A stretch of 64,000 nt of DNA, from the NCBI GenBank assembly GCA_013396755.1, contig VWZF01005257.1:585553-649552 (forward strand), written 5' to 3'. How positions within the stretch are numbered: the first letter of the stretch is position 1; every line of letters begins with the position of its first letter. Under the pieces are notes generated by a model. The model was not told the DNA's origin. It made no database searches and worked only from the letters and a program-made list of their open reading frames with translations. Positions 36,596 to 49,644 of the stretch are shown here, in pieces. The position numbers and the translations under genes are program-made. This stretch comes from Sclerurus mexicanus (taxonomy: Eukaryota; Chordata; Aves; Passeriformes; Furnariidae).

Positions 36596-37032
36596 TGTTT
36601 GTGCAGTAATTATGGGCATCATAAATCCATTCAAGAGGTCGCAGGCACTGAACAGTTTGAATGCAGATCTGCGACAGCTGGAGGGAGATGCTCCCCCTTT
36701 GTTCCCCCTCCCCCATGCAGTCTCCAAGATGCCCAAAAAAGAGCCACACAGAGACCACAGGGAGGGGAAGCAGAGAGAGACTTTAGTCACATGGTCAGGG
36801 GTATTTATAGGTTTAACAACCAATGGGGAAAGGGTTAACTAAAGGCCAATAAGGGGACTTCATATAGCACTGCAAGAAAGAATTCCTGCATACTAAGGTA
36901 GGGAGATAAGAGTTCTCTCAAGGGGTTTTGGGAAGGAGAAAGGTGATTCAGGGAAAAAAGAGAACTCCATTTTACAACACAGTAAAAGCTTCAGTTTTTA
37001 AGGCATTTTGGCCGGCTTCTTCATTTTCTTCA
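36596..37032 (-). mobile_element. Solo LTR with 5-bp target duplication and TATA box
   Basis: A 437-bp element bounded by TG (36596) and CA (37031-37032) and flanked by the perfect 5-bp direct repeat CAAAC (36591-36595 and 37033-37037). On the minus strand it starts TGAAGAAAATGAAG, carries a TATAAATA box (rc of 36802-36809) with an inverted CCAAT (36820-36824) 10-20 bases upstream, and then a CT-rich stretch. It ends ...ACTGCACAAACA. This is the U3-R-U5 order of a retroviral LTR. No canonical AATAAA was seen. The 144- and 118-codon open frames overlapping it on both strands have no recognisable content. It differs in sequence from the solo LTR at 33206, so it belongs to another family. Confidence 0.78.
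36802..36809 (-). promoter_or_regulatory. TATA box of the 36.6-kb LTR
   Basis: Plus strand TATTTATA, which reads TATAAATA in LTR sense. The CCAAT motif on the plus strand at 36820-36824 sits just upstream in LTR sense. Confidence 0.55.
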
Positions 37033-37037
37033 CAAAC

Positions 37038-40000
37038 TCTTTTTCTGGCATGACTTCTTCCGTTAGGTCCACTACCACACAGATCCACACCTTTCATTTT
37101 ACCCTACCCAGGTCACATTGTGGAAGTGATTAATTGGCTGTGGTCAATGCCATAGGATTGACTAAGGAAGGACAACAGCAAAAAGTACAGTAAGAAACCT
37201 TCAGTTTGTTTCCAGATTACCATGTAATTATTTCAAGAGAATGGTTATTATAAATGCAATTCTGGCAGACTTTTCAGGAAGGCAACACAAAAAGTATGAA
37301 TAGAGGATCAACACTAAAATTATTATAAGGCATGCACAAATCATAGGCATCATATATAAAATGCAGAATTTCTGCAATTATTCAGATTAAGACTTATTTT
37401 GAAGAAAAAAGTTACACTCTTTGAAGAAAAAAAATTAAATGGATTTTTCACTATTCAACATCTATTTCAATACATTAAATCTCTTAATGGATTCTGCATG
37501 AGGAGATTGTTTATATTACGGAATTGTAAACTAATATTCTATTTTCATAGCATTCACTGAAATAAAGAATGTCTCATTCAAGTTTACTTGATTTTGCCTT
37601 AATTTTTTAAAGAGAACATACACAACCAATGAGATGTACAAGAGTAATACATGCTCCTAAGTGCAATTTATGAAGTTGACATACCATCAACCAAACTATA
37701 AAATTATAATTTGACACACAAATGAATCCACAAGAAATTTTAGCAACATGATGATGTGGTTGCAGGCTGCAAATTACACACTTAAGTGGCTGAAATAGGT
37801 ATCCTGCTGAAAAACAACCTACAACTTGTTCTTGGAGATACATGGAGCCTTTGGACAACCAGAGCACCCAAAAGTGAGTGATACAGCTCTTGTGTCAGAA
37901 TTCCTGACTGGTTGCTTGAAGAATTATAATTTTCATAGAGAGTGAATTATTCTTATGGTCTTCAGTACTGTAGCTCCCTTATCTTAACAGCAGATACAGG
38001 GAGAGGAGCAGGTTATATAGAGACTGAGGAAAGAGGTGAATGGGACAAATGGGAGGAGTGATTTAAATATAGGCAGATACCCTAGTCCCCTAATTACTCA
38101 CCTGACAGAAAGAAAAAGAACTGGTGTTTTCTCCATGTTTCCATCGTACTGTAAACTTAGAAACTAATATCACTGTGTCACTTTTGCCCCCCTATTTAAT
38201 TTTTCCCTATACCAATTTTCAGAAGTTCTGTATAAGATACAGAGATTATATGTATTTGCCCAGTGACTTTGTACTTTTTACTAGTGCTCTGAGTGCTGTA
38301 GAAATATTACTGCATCATTCACTATCTATATGGCACTTAGAATAAAAGTTACCTATTTCTAGTGTCTCTTGCTAGTATAGTCCATAGGAACTTGAGACAC
38401 AGTGCCTGCACTGTAGTTAAACTGCCTCTTTCCAAATTTATAAATCAAAAATAAGAACCAGTTTTGAAAAATTTACTGTAAGATTTACAAGGCAAACCTA
38501 AATAGCAGAGCAATAGTTATCCAGATTTATATCAGAGCCTACAAATTGTAGAGCTACTAAAATCCTGCCAGTTCCTGACATCCAAGTTATATGCTTTTGC
38601 ATAAAATTAAAGCATCTAACTCATTTTCATAATGGCCCACAGCTTTTCTCTACTGCAATCTTATATATCTTTAGAAGGGAAAACAGTTTTACACCTATAG
38701 TGAAAGCAATAGAATATTTATTTATTACCAGATGTGAAAGGAAGGTTTTCTGCTTTTTGAACCAGCTGCATTTAATTACTAATAACAACATACTGTAATC
38801 TTAATATGTTACAAAAAAATTAACTAAATCACCTGATGTTGCATTTGCAATGCACATTTTCATGGAGATGCAGAAACTGGATTTATTTGGAGCTATATAT
38901 GACCTTAATTGACCTAAAATCAGAGCTAGGATGAAATAGGCATTTTAAATATTAGATATTAAAAAAGAGAAAAAAATATTTAAGGGTCTAGTATTTTTGA
39001 GAATTTCTCATGGAAAGGTTTCCCTTGTTAAAGGAAAATGTTCCCCAGCCATATTGTCAGTGAGCTATCTCTATAAAGCTGAGTATTAACATTTTTACAT
39101 TATTTTCTTTGGTTTAGATACACTGCAATGTTGTGTATGACTAGTTTGAAAGTCCAGTAGCATATAATTCCGGCCAACAGCATACAAAAGAAGAGTAATA
39201 TTTAAAGTGAATTGAGTCTAATCCCATGTGACTAAGCACTAGTGACTAGTGCCTTTTCCTGGTCTACAAAAATAAAAAATGTTTGACAATTCCAGTAATG
39301 AAATAATTCAACAAATATTGAATATGATTGTAATATTCTCGGTCATCATGTAAAATATAAGAAGACAACCCAACTTAGAATTAATTCTGAGCACTTTTTC
39401 TTTAAATCATTTTTTAACTGATTGGGAAAAGATTTTTGTCCTTTTTAGTGTGACAGTATCATGCCATCCAGAGGGCAGCTAAGCTCATTACAATGTTTGG
39501 TTGCTAGGGTTATACAAAAGACAGCCATCTTCTGGTCAGCGTAAGGTTTGATCCCTTCTTAATCATTACAAAATATATTTTTTTGCTGTAGGAAGGCCTG
39601 ACTTTGGACTGAAATAATATTTGTGTCTTAGTTGGCTCTCAACATCTTCAGAGTTGTTCATACAAGATTGCTCTCTTAGGTGGCAAACAGGAATCTTGAG
39701 AGGAATGACTGTTCTGAAGAGTACATTAGTGGAACAAAACATAAGTTATAACTAATACATTAAAGCATTTAGCTTCCTCAACTTCTCAGTTACCTCATCT
39801 ACTTTTGAATGTCATAAAGTGGGAGCACAATGTCCTCTTAGTTTTCAGTGACAATAGCAGAAATTTTATGTGTAGCTTTGAAAATCCTCAAGAGTTCATT
39901 CTCAGAGAAAATTCTGCACAGTCACTGAATATTTAAAAATAAAACAAGAACAAACCAAACATACAGAACCTTTAATGCTGTTGTCCCAGACTATTTATCT

Positions 40001-41194
40001 TTGGATCTAATATCATGACAAACTAAAGTGTACAATTCTGGTAAGTTATTCTCCAGTCTATACTGTATATTCATTAAAATTAGGCCAGAATATTTTTATT
40101 TAGGAAAAAAATAGAATAATAACTTTCTTGTGTGTAAACAAGAGATTAATTACGCCTTAAAAATTTTGGTTAGAACAAACCTTTTCCATTTTTCCTCCAA
40201 AAAGGCACATTGACAAGATTTATGTTGTTTTACACTGAAACGAAATTGTTGCTTGTGCATTATAAAATTATTTTTAATGGAAAAGACCTAGGCATATTAA
40301 GATAATAAATTCACATTTCAAAGAATAGAGAAAAGAACGTGGGCACTGAAAATAGCCAGTAATTAAATGGGGAAAGAAAAATAATAGTTATGCAATATTT
40401 TACTTCTCAGAGTGAAAATATTAGACTTGGCTTTCTTTATTTATAAACCCTTAGCAAAGATCAAAAACTTTGACCTCTGTCATTAATTACTTGTGTTCCC
40501 AAAATTGGAAAATTTATCCCCAAATATATTTTAAGATGTGAAGGAATTGACAGAAAAAGTTATGACCGTGTACTAGTGAACTCCTACTCGAAGGTTTGCT
40601 GGGATTTGGTTTGATTCTTTAACTATTCATATATAACTATGAAGTAGGTAACAAGTAACCATAAAAGCATAGAATAAACTGGCAGGGAGACACTCAGCTG
40701 GAATTCATAGACATGGTGCATATCTTAAGATGCTTCAGTTTCTGAAGAGGAAAGTCTTTCCTTGGAGTCAATAAGAGTTCATTTAAACTGAAAGCTAATC
40801 TTGAATCAAGGCTATCTATATGGCACTTGCCATACACATGAGCAGCAGAATCACCAAGGTTGTAGTGCTGATACTATCCTACAGGAGAGCTATAATATGG
40901 GGAACAGGAGGGTTTCCTAAACTGATATTGCTTCATGGGGAGCCAAGAGAGCCTCTAGGAGCTCTCAGCTTATGAGACAGCATCTGATGAGACCTGGGCA
41001 GGGCCAGGAGCAATGGCAGCCAAGCCCATTCCTCACCTATGTAAGAACCCTACAAGAAGCATTAGTAATCAAGGGCATGGGGTGGCAGTTTGGGAGACAG
41101 AACAGGCCCTGTAGCCCTGCCTGCTCAACCAGAGAGCAATGGTACCCACCTGGCAAAATGCCATTGTCTTTTTAAGGTCTGCACCCACTATGAC
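37038..41194. other. AT-rich single-copy stretch
   Basis: About 4.1 kb without a recognised gene. It includes a 47-bp exon-like segment on the minus strand (38102-38148) and a GC-richer block at about 40930-41190 that I cannot classify. Confidence 0.5.
38102..38148 (-). other. Weak 47-bp exon candidate on the minus strand
   Basis: In minus sense an acceptor-like ...TTTACAG precedes the segment and a good donor CAG|GTGAGTAAT follows. One frame is open and reads YDGNMEKTPVLFLSV. The polypyrimidine tract is poor and the protein is unknown, so chance is quite possible. Confidence 0.15.
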
Positions 41195-41475
41195 TTCTTC
41201 CAGGCCACAAACGACAGGGCAAGAGAAAATGGCCTCAAGTTGCAACAGAAGAAGTGTAAATAGGATATTAGGAAAAATTATCAGAAAGAGAAGGTTGTCA
41301 AGCGCTGGAACAGGCTGCCTGGGGAAGTGGTGGAATCACCATCCCTGGAAGTATTTAAAAGATGTGTAGCCTGATGCTTAGGGACATGGTTTAGTGGTGG
41401 ACTTGGCAGGACTGGGTTAACGGTTGGAGTCAATGATCTTTGACGTCTTTTTCAACCTAAACGATTCTGTGATCA
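41195..41475 (+). mobile_element. CR1 LINE 3' fragment
   Basis: Plus-strand CR1 3' UTR, about 280 bp: 'gcgctggaacaggctgcctggggaagtggtggaatcaccatccctgg', then 'tcaacctaaacgattctgtgat' at the end. The frame 41424-41795 starts inside its tail and has no known content. Confidence 0.92.
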
Positions 41476-44400
41476 TCATAGACTGCAGAAATATGTACAG
41501 AGTATGGATGGTTTTCACAAAATCATGTCAAAATCAGCAGTTTGTGTATTTCAGGACCATTAATTTTCTTAAGCCTTCCTGTTTTCTTACTTCAGAGATT
41601 CAATGTAGAAAGACCAGTTTGTTTCCTCTAGGGCTCTTAAGAAACAATAAGTTTTGGGAACACATTTTGAAGTCATCTTCAAATTTGCTCTTTGGACTCA
41701 TTGATTGGAAACAGCAGGACAAAGTCTTGAGAGACACTGGTTTACTGTCTCAGCTCTCTTCAGACACTCCTTTCTTATTCTCCACAAAGTTGTAATGAAA
41801 GGGTAGCTTTTTGAGGAATATGGTTGTTTATGGTAGAATAATGTAAAGATCAAGTGTTTACTAGCAGTTGCCATATAATGCACTATTTCTTTATGCTACA
41901 AGGACCAAGGGCCTATATTTATTTCTCCTTGAACAAGTTGGGAATACCCTCATGATCATAAATTATTAAAGAATTTACAACCTATTTTCTCTACAATATT
42001 TGAAGTTGTCCACTCTCTAGTATATAAAGTTTTAAGCAGTGAAGTCAAAGGAGTTTAGATCACTGACTTAAAGTTTTCGAATTAGAATTTTTTTTAAGAG
42101 TCAGTTTGAAGAGAGAAAATATTTTATATGTTTTGTGTAGGTATGATTTATCCTGATAGAAAATCTAGGGAGACTACGTTATGGGGTTTGTCATAGTATA
42201 ACAAATTAATGAGCAAACACATGAGGACAATTTGAAATTAATATATTATCATTATTGCAAACTATGTTCAGTCGTTGCAATTTTTTCCTGTGTTCTTCTA
42301 TTGACTGAAAGACTGTACTGTGAAAATAACACTAAATTAAGCATAAATTATATCTTCATTAAACTGGTCTTCTGTAACTAAACCAAAAATAGAATTCAAA
42401 ATCTGTTATGATAGATTTGTAACAGCAGTGATAATTGACCTCAGTCAATCATGATTCATTGTAATTTAAGTACTAGGCAAATACTGGAGTTGTTTTAGTA
42501 AAAATATAGGAAACATGTACTCCAGGCACCAAACAGAAAAATTCATATTAAAAAAATTCCACATTGTCTTCTTCTTTCTGAATGCAACCACTGTTTTTTC
42601 TATGATTCCTTAGTATTCTGTCTGACCCTTTCGGAATTGTTGTCAACTTGCCTGTTTCAGAAAGAGACAGATAATACTTAAATAAATAAATGTTAATTTT
42701 CTAAAGGAAGTTCATCCTTTCTAAAGTACCTATGTGAAACACAAGTCCAAAGAAATATTGTTCTGATATTATTTTAATAAACAAGTGGGTTTTAAATTTG
42801 CAAATACTTTAGAAGGGCAGAGTTGTACTCCTACATGTGTTAATCTCTGGGTTATTGTGGTTACTAAATTCAAACCATGTTTACTTCAGTACTCCTGCAG
42901 TCTTGCTTCTGCAAATGTTTATTCACCAGCTTAATTGTATACGAGTAATTATATAAAATTAAGATTTTGATGAAATTATACATCACATATAAGGTTGTTC
43001 TTATGGCTATTTATTTGAAAGTTAGAATATAAATTTTAAAAAGTACATCAATAAACAGTAGAACAAAAGCACTTTGGACTTCAAATGACTTTATCTATAA
43101 ATTTTACTATTTGCCGTTTCATCAATTCTCAGGCTGGTCAAGTGGGCAAATTCATCACTTTCTGTATCTGAACAAGAACAAAGCATGGGAAAACTGAGAA
43201 CTGAGAAGAAAACATTAACAGGATTATGTTTTAGGCATGGACTACAACTATCCCCAAAAATGGCTCTTATGGGTAATAGGGCAAACCATGTGATATGCAA
43301 AATGCACTACCAGAATTGAATTTGGATGCATTCTGTCAGCTTGTACGTCTCATACAATGAAAATAATACATCAGTCTTCATTTTTTTTAATGGCTGGTGG
43401 TTTGGGGTTTTTTTCCCTATATTTCTAATTGTACTGTTGATTACTTCAAGCCATACTAATAAAACTAGAAGTTGCTTTATTTGTGAGAGCTGAGCTACTT
43501 CCAATTATGCAGAGAATGTCAGTTTTCCTTAGCAGGGTAATCAGTCTATAATGTTGCACTGAAATGTTGATTTCACTTGCAATAAGATGCAGTTAATTAA
43601 CTTGAAGCAGTATGAAGTTCATGTTAGAGTCATTTGAACTGAGTGGAAAATGTAAAGTCAATTGGAAATCAAGAGGTAAAATGGTCTTTTTATATTTTTA
43701 TCTTATATTTTGACTTGCTCCAAAGTCTTAGAAAATAACTCCTGAATGCTTTATTACCTTCTTTTATTACACTTTCTGTTCCTCTTCTGTCTCTTACTTT
43801 CTCTAATTTTTCATCAGGTTAACTTAGCTTAAGACATTTTATTTGTTAATTTGAACCAGTTAGAGTTGATCACATGGAAATCTGTCAGTGAGTCCCTGAA
43901 TGCCACAGCACCTCAGCTTCTGTCTCATGTTTCAAGTTTCTTCTCTGAGCCAATATTTGCATTTGAAATGTATTTTCTGTGACACACCAGTCTCCCCTTT
44001 GGTTGATCTAAATGTTAATTTGTGGCATTTCTATCAGGTAACCTCATCTCCTGAGGACAAGAAACATTCAAATTGACATCTCTGAATTTATCTTATCATT
44101 CGTAGAAAAAGTTCAATGGTTTAAAGACAACCTTTTTTTTTTTTTTTTGGTCCAGGAAATTTAAGAAAATATGTATTTGGCTTTGTCTGCTTATGCGAAA
44201 ATGGACATTTCAATATTTGACATTTATATTTTTGGAATTCTGTGAACAATGACAACTTTCAACACTGACTTAGGATAAAAATAAATGATAAAGAGTTTTA
44301 ATTTATTTCAGAGCAGAAATCCAAATTTTTAATCAGATTAATTCATAAGAGATAGTCCAGATTTCTCCTTTTTTTTCATAGAATAATATGTCTTCTAAGT

Positions 44401-44920
44401 ATGAGCTGAAAAGGCCAGTATTAATTTATTCTAAGAAACCGTTTCTATGGGACAAAATTATTTCTTGTCTCATTGGCTTTCACTATTCAATGAACTTGAA
44501 CATATTTCAAGATTAATTTGAAGGATGCAATTTGTTTGGAGAAACTTGCAGCCTGAAAATTATTTCTGTTTCTCCATATTCCTTCTTCTCAAACTGAAAC
44601 TTCATTAGAAATGGTGATTTGGTCTAACAAAAGATTTTGATTTCTCATAGCCCAGTTTAAAAGTTCCACAGTCTGAGAGGAAGTTCAGCCACATGTATCA
44701 CCAAATTAGGAACTTTGAAGTGTTTTGTTGTTTTTCCCACAGTGTTTCTCATTATCTCAGTAGAAAACAGAAGGAGCATAAAGTACATATTTTTATATCT
44801 TTTACCTATAGCAGTGGTTGTGACCTACTTAGATGAAAGCTAGTATTGACTCAAACAGGACTTTAAAACAGGAGGAAAGCTAATGCTAGAGCATAGTATC
44901 AAAAAGGGTAAGCATAGTAG
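41476..44920. other. AT-rich single-copy stretch
   Basis: 3.4 kb with no recognised gene or interspersed repeat. It contains a T16 tract (44133-44148). Confidence 0.55.
44133..44148. repeat. T16 homopolymer
   Basis: An uninterrupted run of 16 T bases. Confidence 0.85.
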
Positions 44921-45925
44921 AACTATACAGTTATGGAGTGATTTATGTTGGAAAGGACCTTTGGAGGTCATGTGATTCAAACCAGCTGTTCAAGCAGGGT
45001 CATCTAGTGCTTGTTGCCCAAGATCTTCTCCAGATGGTTTTGAGTTGTCTCCAAGGATGGAGACTCCACAACTCCTCTGTGCAACCTGTGCCAATATTTG
45101 GTGATCTTTACAGTAAAAAAAATGGCTCCTGATGTTCACATGGAATCCCCTGTGTTTCAGTGTTGCCTCCTGGTCCTGTTACTGGGGACCACTGAAAAGA
45201 ATGTGTCTTTGTCTTCCTTGCACCCTCCCTTCAGCTATTTATATACCCTGTGAAATGCTCTGCAGGTGTGATTTCAGCAGTGCTGAGTATAGTAGAAGGA
45301 TCACTTACCTTGATCTGCTGGAAACACTCTTCTTAATGCATCCCAGAGTACCCTTAGCCTTAGGACACATTGTTGACTCATATGCATGCTGTCCACCAAG
45401 AACCCCAGCATCCTTTTCTTCAAAGCTGCTTTCCAGACACTCTCCTGCATGTACTGGTGCCTGGGGGTACTTTTCCACCTACATGACTTTGTAATTCCCC
45501 TTGATGAACTGCACAAGGTTCCAGTCAGCCCATTTCTCCAGCCTGTTTCCAACCCTCTGGATGGCAGCACATGTCTCTACTGTATCAGGCATTCCTCCCA
45601 GTTTTGTATCATCAGCAAATTTTCTGAAGTTACATTCTCACCCATCATCCACATCATTAATGAAGTAGTTGAACAGGACTGGGCCTGGTACTGACCCCTG
45701 GGGCATACCACTGGCCTCCAACTAGATTTCATGCCACTGTTCACCACTCTCACAGACCATCTGTTCAGCCAGTTTTCAGCTCACTGAAGTGGGCTGCTCA
45801 TCCAGTCCATGCTTCATCAGCTTTTGTGTGACAATCTGATGGGTGGCAAGTTCAAAAGCATTCCTGAAGTCAAGGTAGAAAATACCCACCACTTTCCCCT
45901 TGTCTGCCAAGCCAGATATAGCACA
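44921..45925 (-). mobile_element. CR1 LINE fragment, about 1 kb, with ORF2 part
   Basis: Minus-strand CR1. Its 3' end is at the left ('ggaaaggacctttggaggtcatg') and its ORF2 part at the right. The reverse transcriptase box KFADDTKLG is intact at 45596-45622 (minus), with both catalytic Asp residues. Further upstream in sense come 'actggcctccaactagatttca' and 'catcagcttttgtgtgacaatctgatgggt', known CR1 ORF2 context. The frame is interrupted in several places and the 5' three quarters of the element are missing, so it is dead. Open frames on the plus strand here are antisense shadows. Confidence 0.93.
45596..45622 (-). pseudogene. CR1 reverse transcriptase FADD box remnant
   Basis: Nine codons reading KFADDTKLG on the minus strand, the metal-binding box C of non-LTR retrotransposon reverse transcriptase. 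It is the only copy in the window where both Asp residues are kept. The surrounding frame carries stops and indels. Confidence 0.85.
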
Positions 45926-48159
45926 CAATGAGCCACAGAAAATTGTCTTGTTCAGACAGAATTTGGTAGCCCCTAAAAACTATGATGCAGGAATACTAGG
46001 TTGCTCATGTTCTTAATGAATGGTTAAATAATTATTTCAGTAACATTGGCAGCAGTAGATGCCATAAATGTAAAACCAGCTTAAACCAACAATAAATAGG
46101 CAGCTTTTAAAAATTACCAATTAAACCTTTCAGAAAGATCACTTCAGAGCATATAGCTCCAAAGTAATGATAACTAGAAGACTATAAATAGTTAAAGCAT
46201 ATCATATGTTCTTTATTCTGTGGGCCAGTAATATATTGATGCAATAGTTAATACTTTTATTATCTGAAGAATTTGAAGACTCTCGTAATTGTCACCATCA
46301 ATCCTACATATTATTTGCTTTTGTCATTTTTCAATTAATGTAATTAAGTTTTTCAATTAATAAAAAAAAAATAAAACAAATAGATGAAAGGTTAATCTCC
46401 CTAAAAAGCTTATTAAATATTCAAAAGCTCCTATGTGGAATAATAAATACTAGTCAAAGACCTATACATAACATGTCGCCACTGTGAGTAATATATATAT
46501 CTCACAGCTAAGTGTGAGGTAACAGTTTCTGAAGGCTACTACTGAAGCTGAAATGCATTAACAATTATATATCTGAAGATAAGCCTATATGTCATATTTG
46601 TTAGTGCAAATACACCAATGTAATTGACAAATATATTAAATTGTCAGGTATGATTTTTATGAAATATTTTAAATTAGTTAATAGAGTATATTACTGTAGA
46701 AGTCAAAGACAATAAATCAATGGCTATTATGCAAATCTAGTATCTGAAATAATACCAACACTTAAAAGTAAACCCGTGCTGTAAAGCTGAAATAGTAATG
46801 CTAATATTCAGAATATAATGTAAATCTCTTTTTATTTTGAATGCATTCTCCAGTTCTTAAAATTTCATATTATTAAACTTCGTCTACAAGAGACAGTTCA
46901 TAAAATTCAGGAATCTTCAAGGCAGTTAATTCTCTGGTGGGTGACAAGTTTCACTATACAAACATATTCCCTAAATACAACAATGTAAAGAAATAGATGA
47001 AATTTTAGTATCAATATGTCTCTTTCTGAAATACCATTAAATTCTCATGCTGCAGTAAGAGGAAACATGCAATATTGTCATTTAAGTCCACATCTGCTTA
47101 CATTCCTGAGGAGATTTAGGGTAGGTGTTCTTTTGTGACCTATTTTGCTGAGTGATTTCTGCAGATAATTTAAAAATAATAATAATTAAAAAAAAAAACA
47201 ATAAAAGCCTTTGGTACCTATTTCTTCCTTGCTTATAGAAGGGTAAGTTTGTGAATGTTTTCATCTAATTGGAGGGAGTGTGTTTCTTTGAAAGATAAAA
47301 TGTAAAGTTTCTGCTTCATTTATAAAAGAGGTAAGATTTCACAAAATTGAAACTGTCCAAATATTGATAAAATCTTCCAAGAGGAGAGAAACCTAAAAGA
47401 GTATCTGAAACCATCTTAGAGAAATTATGAAGAGAACTGAGGAAGAAATTAAAATGAGATTTAAATTCTTCCTACATGCTTGAGGAGTGGCTTGTAGACA
47501 GATTACAGAGCCACATAGCTGATAAGACATTCTCACTCACCCAGAAAAGCTGCAAAGCATCTGACAGATCCTGAAATTCAGTTATGTGTACACATCAGAT
47601 TGAAGAACCAATACTTCTCAGTAATAAAGGAGAGACAGGAAGGGAAATTTTAAAATTAATGGAAAGCTTTGGCCATTGAAGAATTTCTTGCTTAAAGTGA
47701 GCTGAGTAAAGAATGAAGGAAAAAATTGTCAGAAGGAGAAACTACTGTGAAAACTATCTGTCTGAATAAAAAGTGAGGGAAGTCAGAGAATTTAAGACAA
47801 GGGTTGTCTAAAATTTCCATTTCTCTGCTCAGATGAAGAAAATAAGACTAAATCAAAATCAATGGAAAAATTCCCTTTTCATGGAAAGCAAAACTCATTG
47901 GATTTTCTTTAAACTCAATTTAATATCATATTTCTACTGAATAATTTGAGAATAGGAATGAATATTTTCAGCAAAAGCTTTGAGGAGTGCCATAAACAAT
48001 ACAATGCCTCTGAAAGAAAATCTTAGTTAAACAGACCTAGTACAAACACTCAATATGAGATTTAGACCCATAAAACATCTTTTGTAACTGTAGATCATCT
48101 AACAGAAATTAACAGTTGACTGGGAAAAGAAATCTCATTGAACTGCTAAGAGATTTGAA
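45926..48159. other. AT-rich single-copy stretch
   Basis: No gene or repeat recognised. A hairpin with CTGTGAG/CTCACAG arms (46482-46507) around an AT loop is probably chance. Confidence 0.5.
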
Positions 48160-49362
48160 AAAATCACAGAATTACAGAATCTTTAGGGTTGGAAGGGACC
48201 TCTGGAGATCCTGTGGTCCAATACCCCTGGGCAAGGCAGTGTCACCTAGAGCAGGTCACACAGGAAAATGTCCAGGTGGGTGTTCAGTGATTTCAGAGAG
48301 AGAGACTCCTCAACCTCCATGGGCAAGCTGTTCCAGTGTTCTACCACTCTCAATGTAAAGATGTTCTTCCTCATGTTGAGGTGGAACTTCTTGTGTTGTA
48401 GTTTATGGTTTTTAATCCTCATCCTGTCACTGGGCACCACCAAAGAGTCTGGCACCATCCTCTTGGCACCCACCTTTAAGATATTTATGTACTGATGAGA
48501 TCTCCATTTAGTCTTCTCTTCTCTGGACTGAACAGGACCAGCTCCTGCAGTCTTTTATCATGAGAGAGATGCTCCAGACCCCTAATCATCTTTGTGGCAC
48601 TCAGCTGGACCATTAGCTCCTTATCTTTCTTGTACTGAGAAGCCCAGAACTGGACACATCATTCCAAATGTGCCCTCGCTAGGGTCCAGTAGAAGGGGAG
48701 GATCTCCTCCCTCGACCTGCTGGCCACACTATTCCCAGAGTACTCCAGGATCCCATTGGCCCTCCTGGCCACCACGGCACACTGCTGGCTCATGGTCAAC
48801 TTGTCACCCACCAACACTCCCAGATCCTTCTCTGCAGAGCTGCTCTCTAGTAGGTCAGCCCCCAACCTGTACTGGTATTTGGGGATGTTTCTCACCAGGT
48901 GCAGTACCCTACACTTGCTCTTGTTGAACCTCAGTGGGTTTGTCTCCACCCAACTCTCCAGCCTACCAAGGTCCCACTGAATGGCAGCACAGCCTTCAGG
49001 TGTATCAGCCACTCCCCACAGTTTCATATTATCAGCAGAATTGCTGAGGGTATATTCTATCCCTCATCCAGGTCATTGATAGACAAGTTGATTAAGACTG
49101 GGCTCAGTACTAATCCCTAGAGAATTCCAGTGGCTGCAGATCTCTAGCTGGATTCTTCTCCTCTGAGCTCTGCCATTCAGGCAGTTCTTGATCAACTTCA
49201 CTGTCTAAGACATCTAAGACCCATCTCCTGAACTTACCTGTGAAGATATTATGTGAGACAGTGTCTATATAGATAACATCCACTGCTCTCCCCTTGTCAA
49301 ACCATCCTGCTATCCATCATAGAAGTCTACCAGATTGGTCAAGCATGATTTCTGCTTGGAGA
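48160..49362 (-). mobile_element. CR1 LINE fragment, about 1.2 kb, with ORF2 part
   Basis: The longest CR1 in the window. The 3' end is at the left ('atcacagaattacagaatctttagggttggaagggacctctgg') and the ORF2 part extends right to about 49362. The 3' UTR covers roughly 48160-48600. The region 48659-49027 still has an open frame (next entry). The upstream part (49030-49360) matches CR1 polymerase context by eye but is interrupted. 5'-truncated. Confidence 0.95.
48659..49027 (-). pseudogene. CR1 ORF2 C-terminal fragment (123 codons, open)
   Basis: An uninterrupted frame that starts right after the FADD box and contains ADTPEGCAAIQWDLGRLESW, FNKSKCRVLHL, YRLGADLLESSSAEKDLGVLV and MSQQCAVVARRANGIL. 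These are hallmarks of the CR1 ORF2 region following the reverse transcriptase core. The box itself reads SADN in place of FADD just upstream. The ATG at the start is an internal Met and not a true start. It is the C-terminal tail of a much longer protein whose endonuclease and polymerase parts are missing or broken, so no function is expected. Confidence 0.88.
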
Positions 49363-49644
49363 AAGGGAAATTTATATGTCTGATTTACCCAGATATTTAT
49401 GTACTGATTCCTTACTGATAGGTACTATTATGGACCTACCTAGATACCTGTGTACTGATTCTCATACAGATATTGATCCTGAGATATATAATTAGAACTT
49501 ACCATCTTTGTTATTCATCTCTGAAGCTGAACAATAGAATGAAAACTGACAAAGGACTAGATGAAAATTATTCATCTTGTGTTCCACAATGTATCAATGG
49601 AAAAGGTTTGGAACTTGTTACTAATTTCAATGCCTTGACTTATC
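49363..49644. other. AT-rich gap between CR1 copy and GC-rich block
   Basis: No feature recognised. Two similar phrases, 'tacctagatacctgtgtactgattc' and 'tacccagatatttatgtactgattc', suggest a small local duplication around 49385-49460. Confidence 0.4.

Noticed and set aside
36389..36842. Overlapping 144- and 118-codon frames on both strands
   Set aside because: They lie over the solo LTR and its flank and have no protein-family features.
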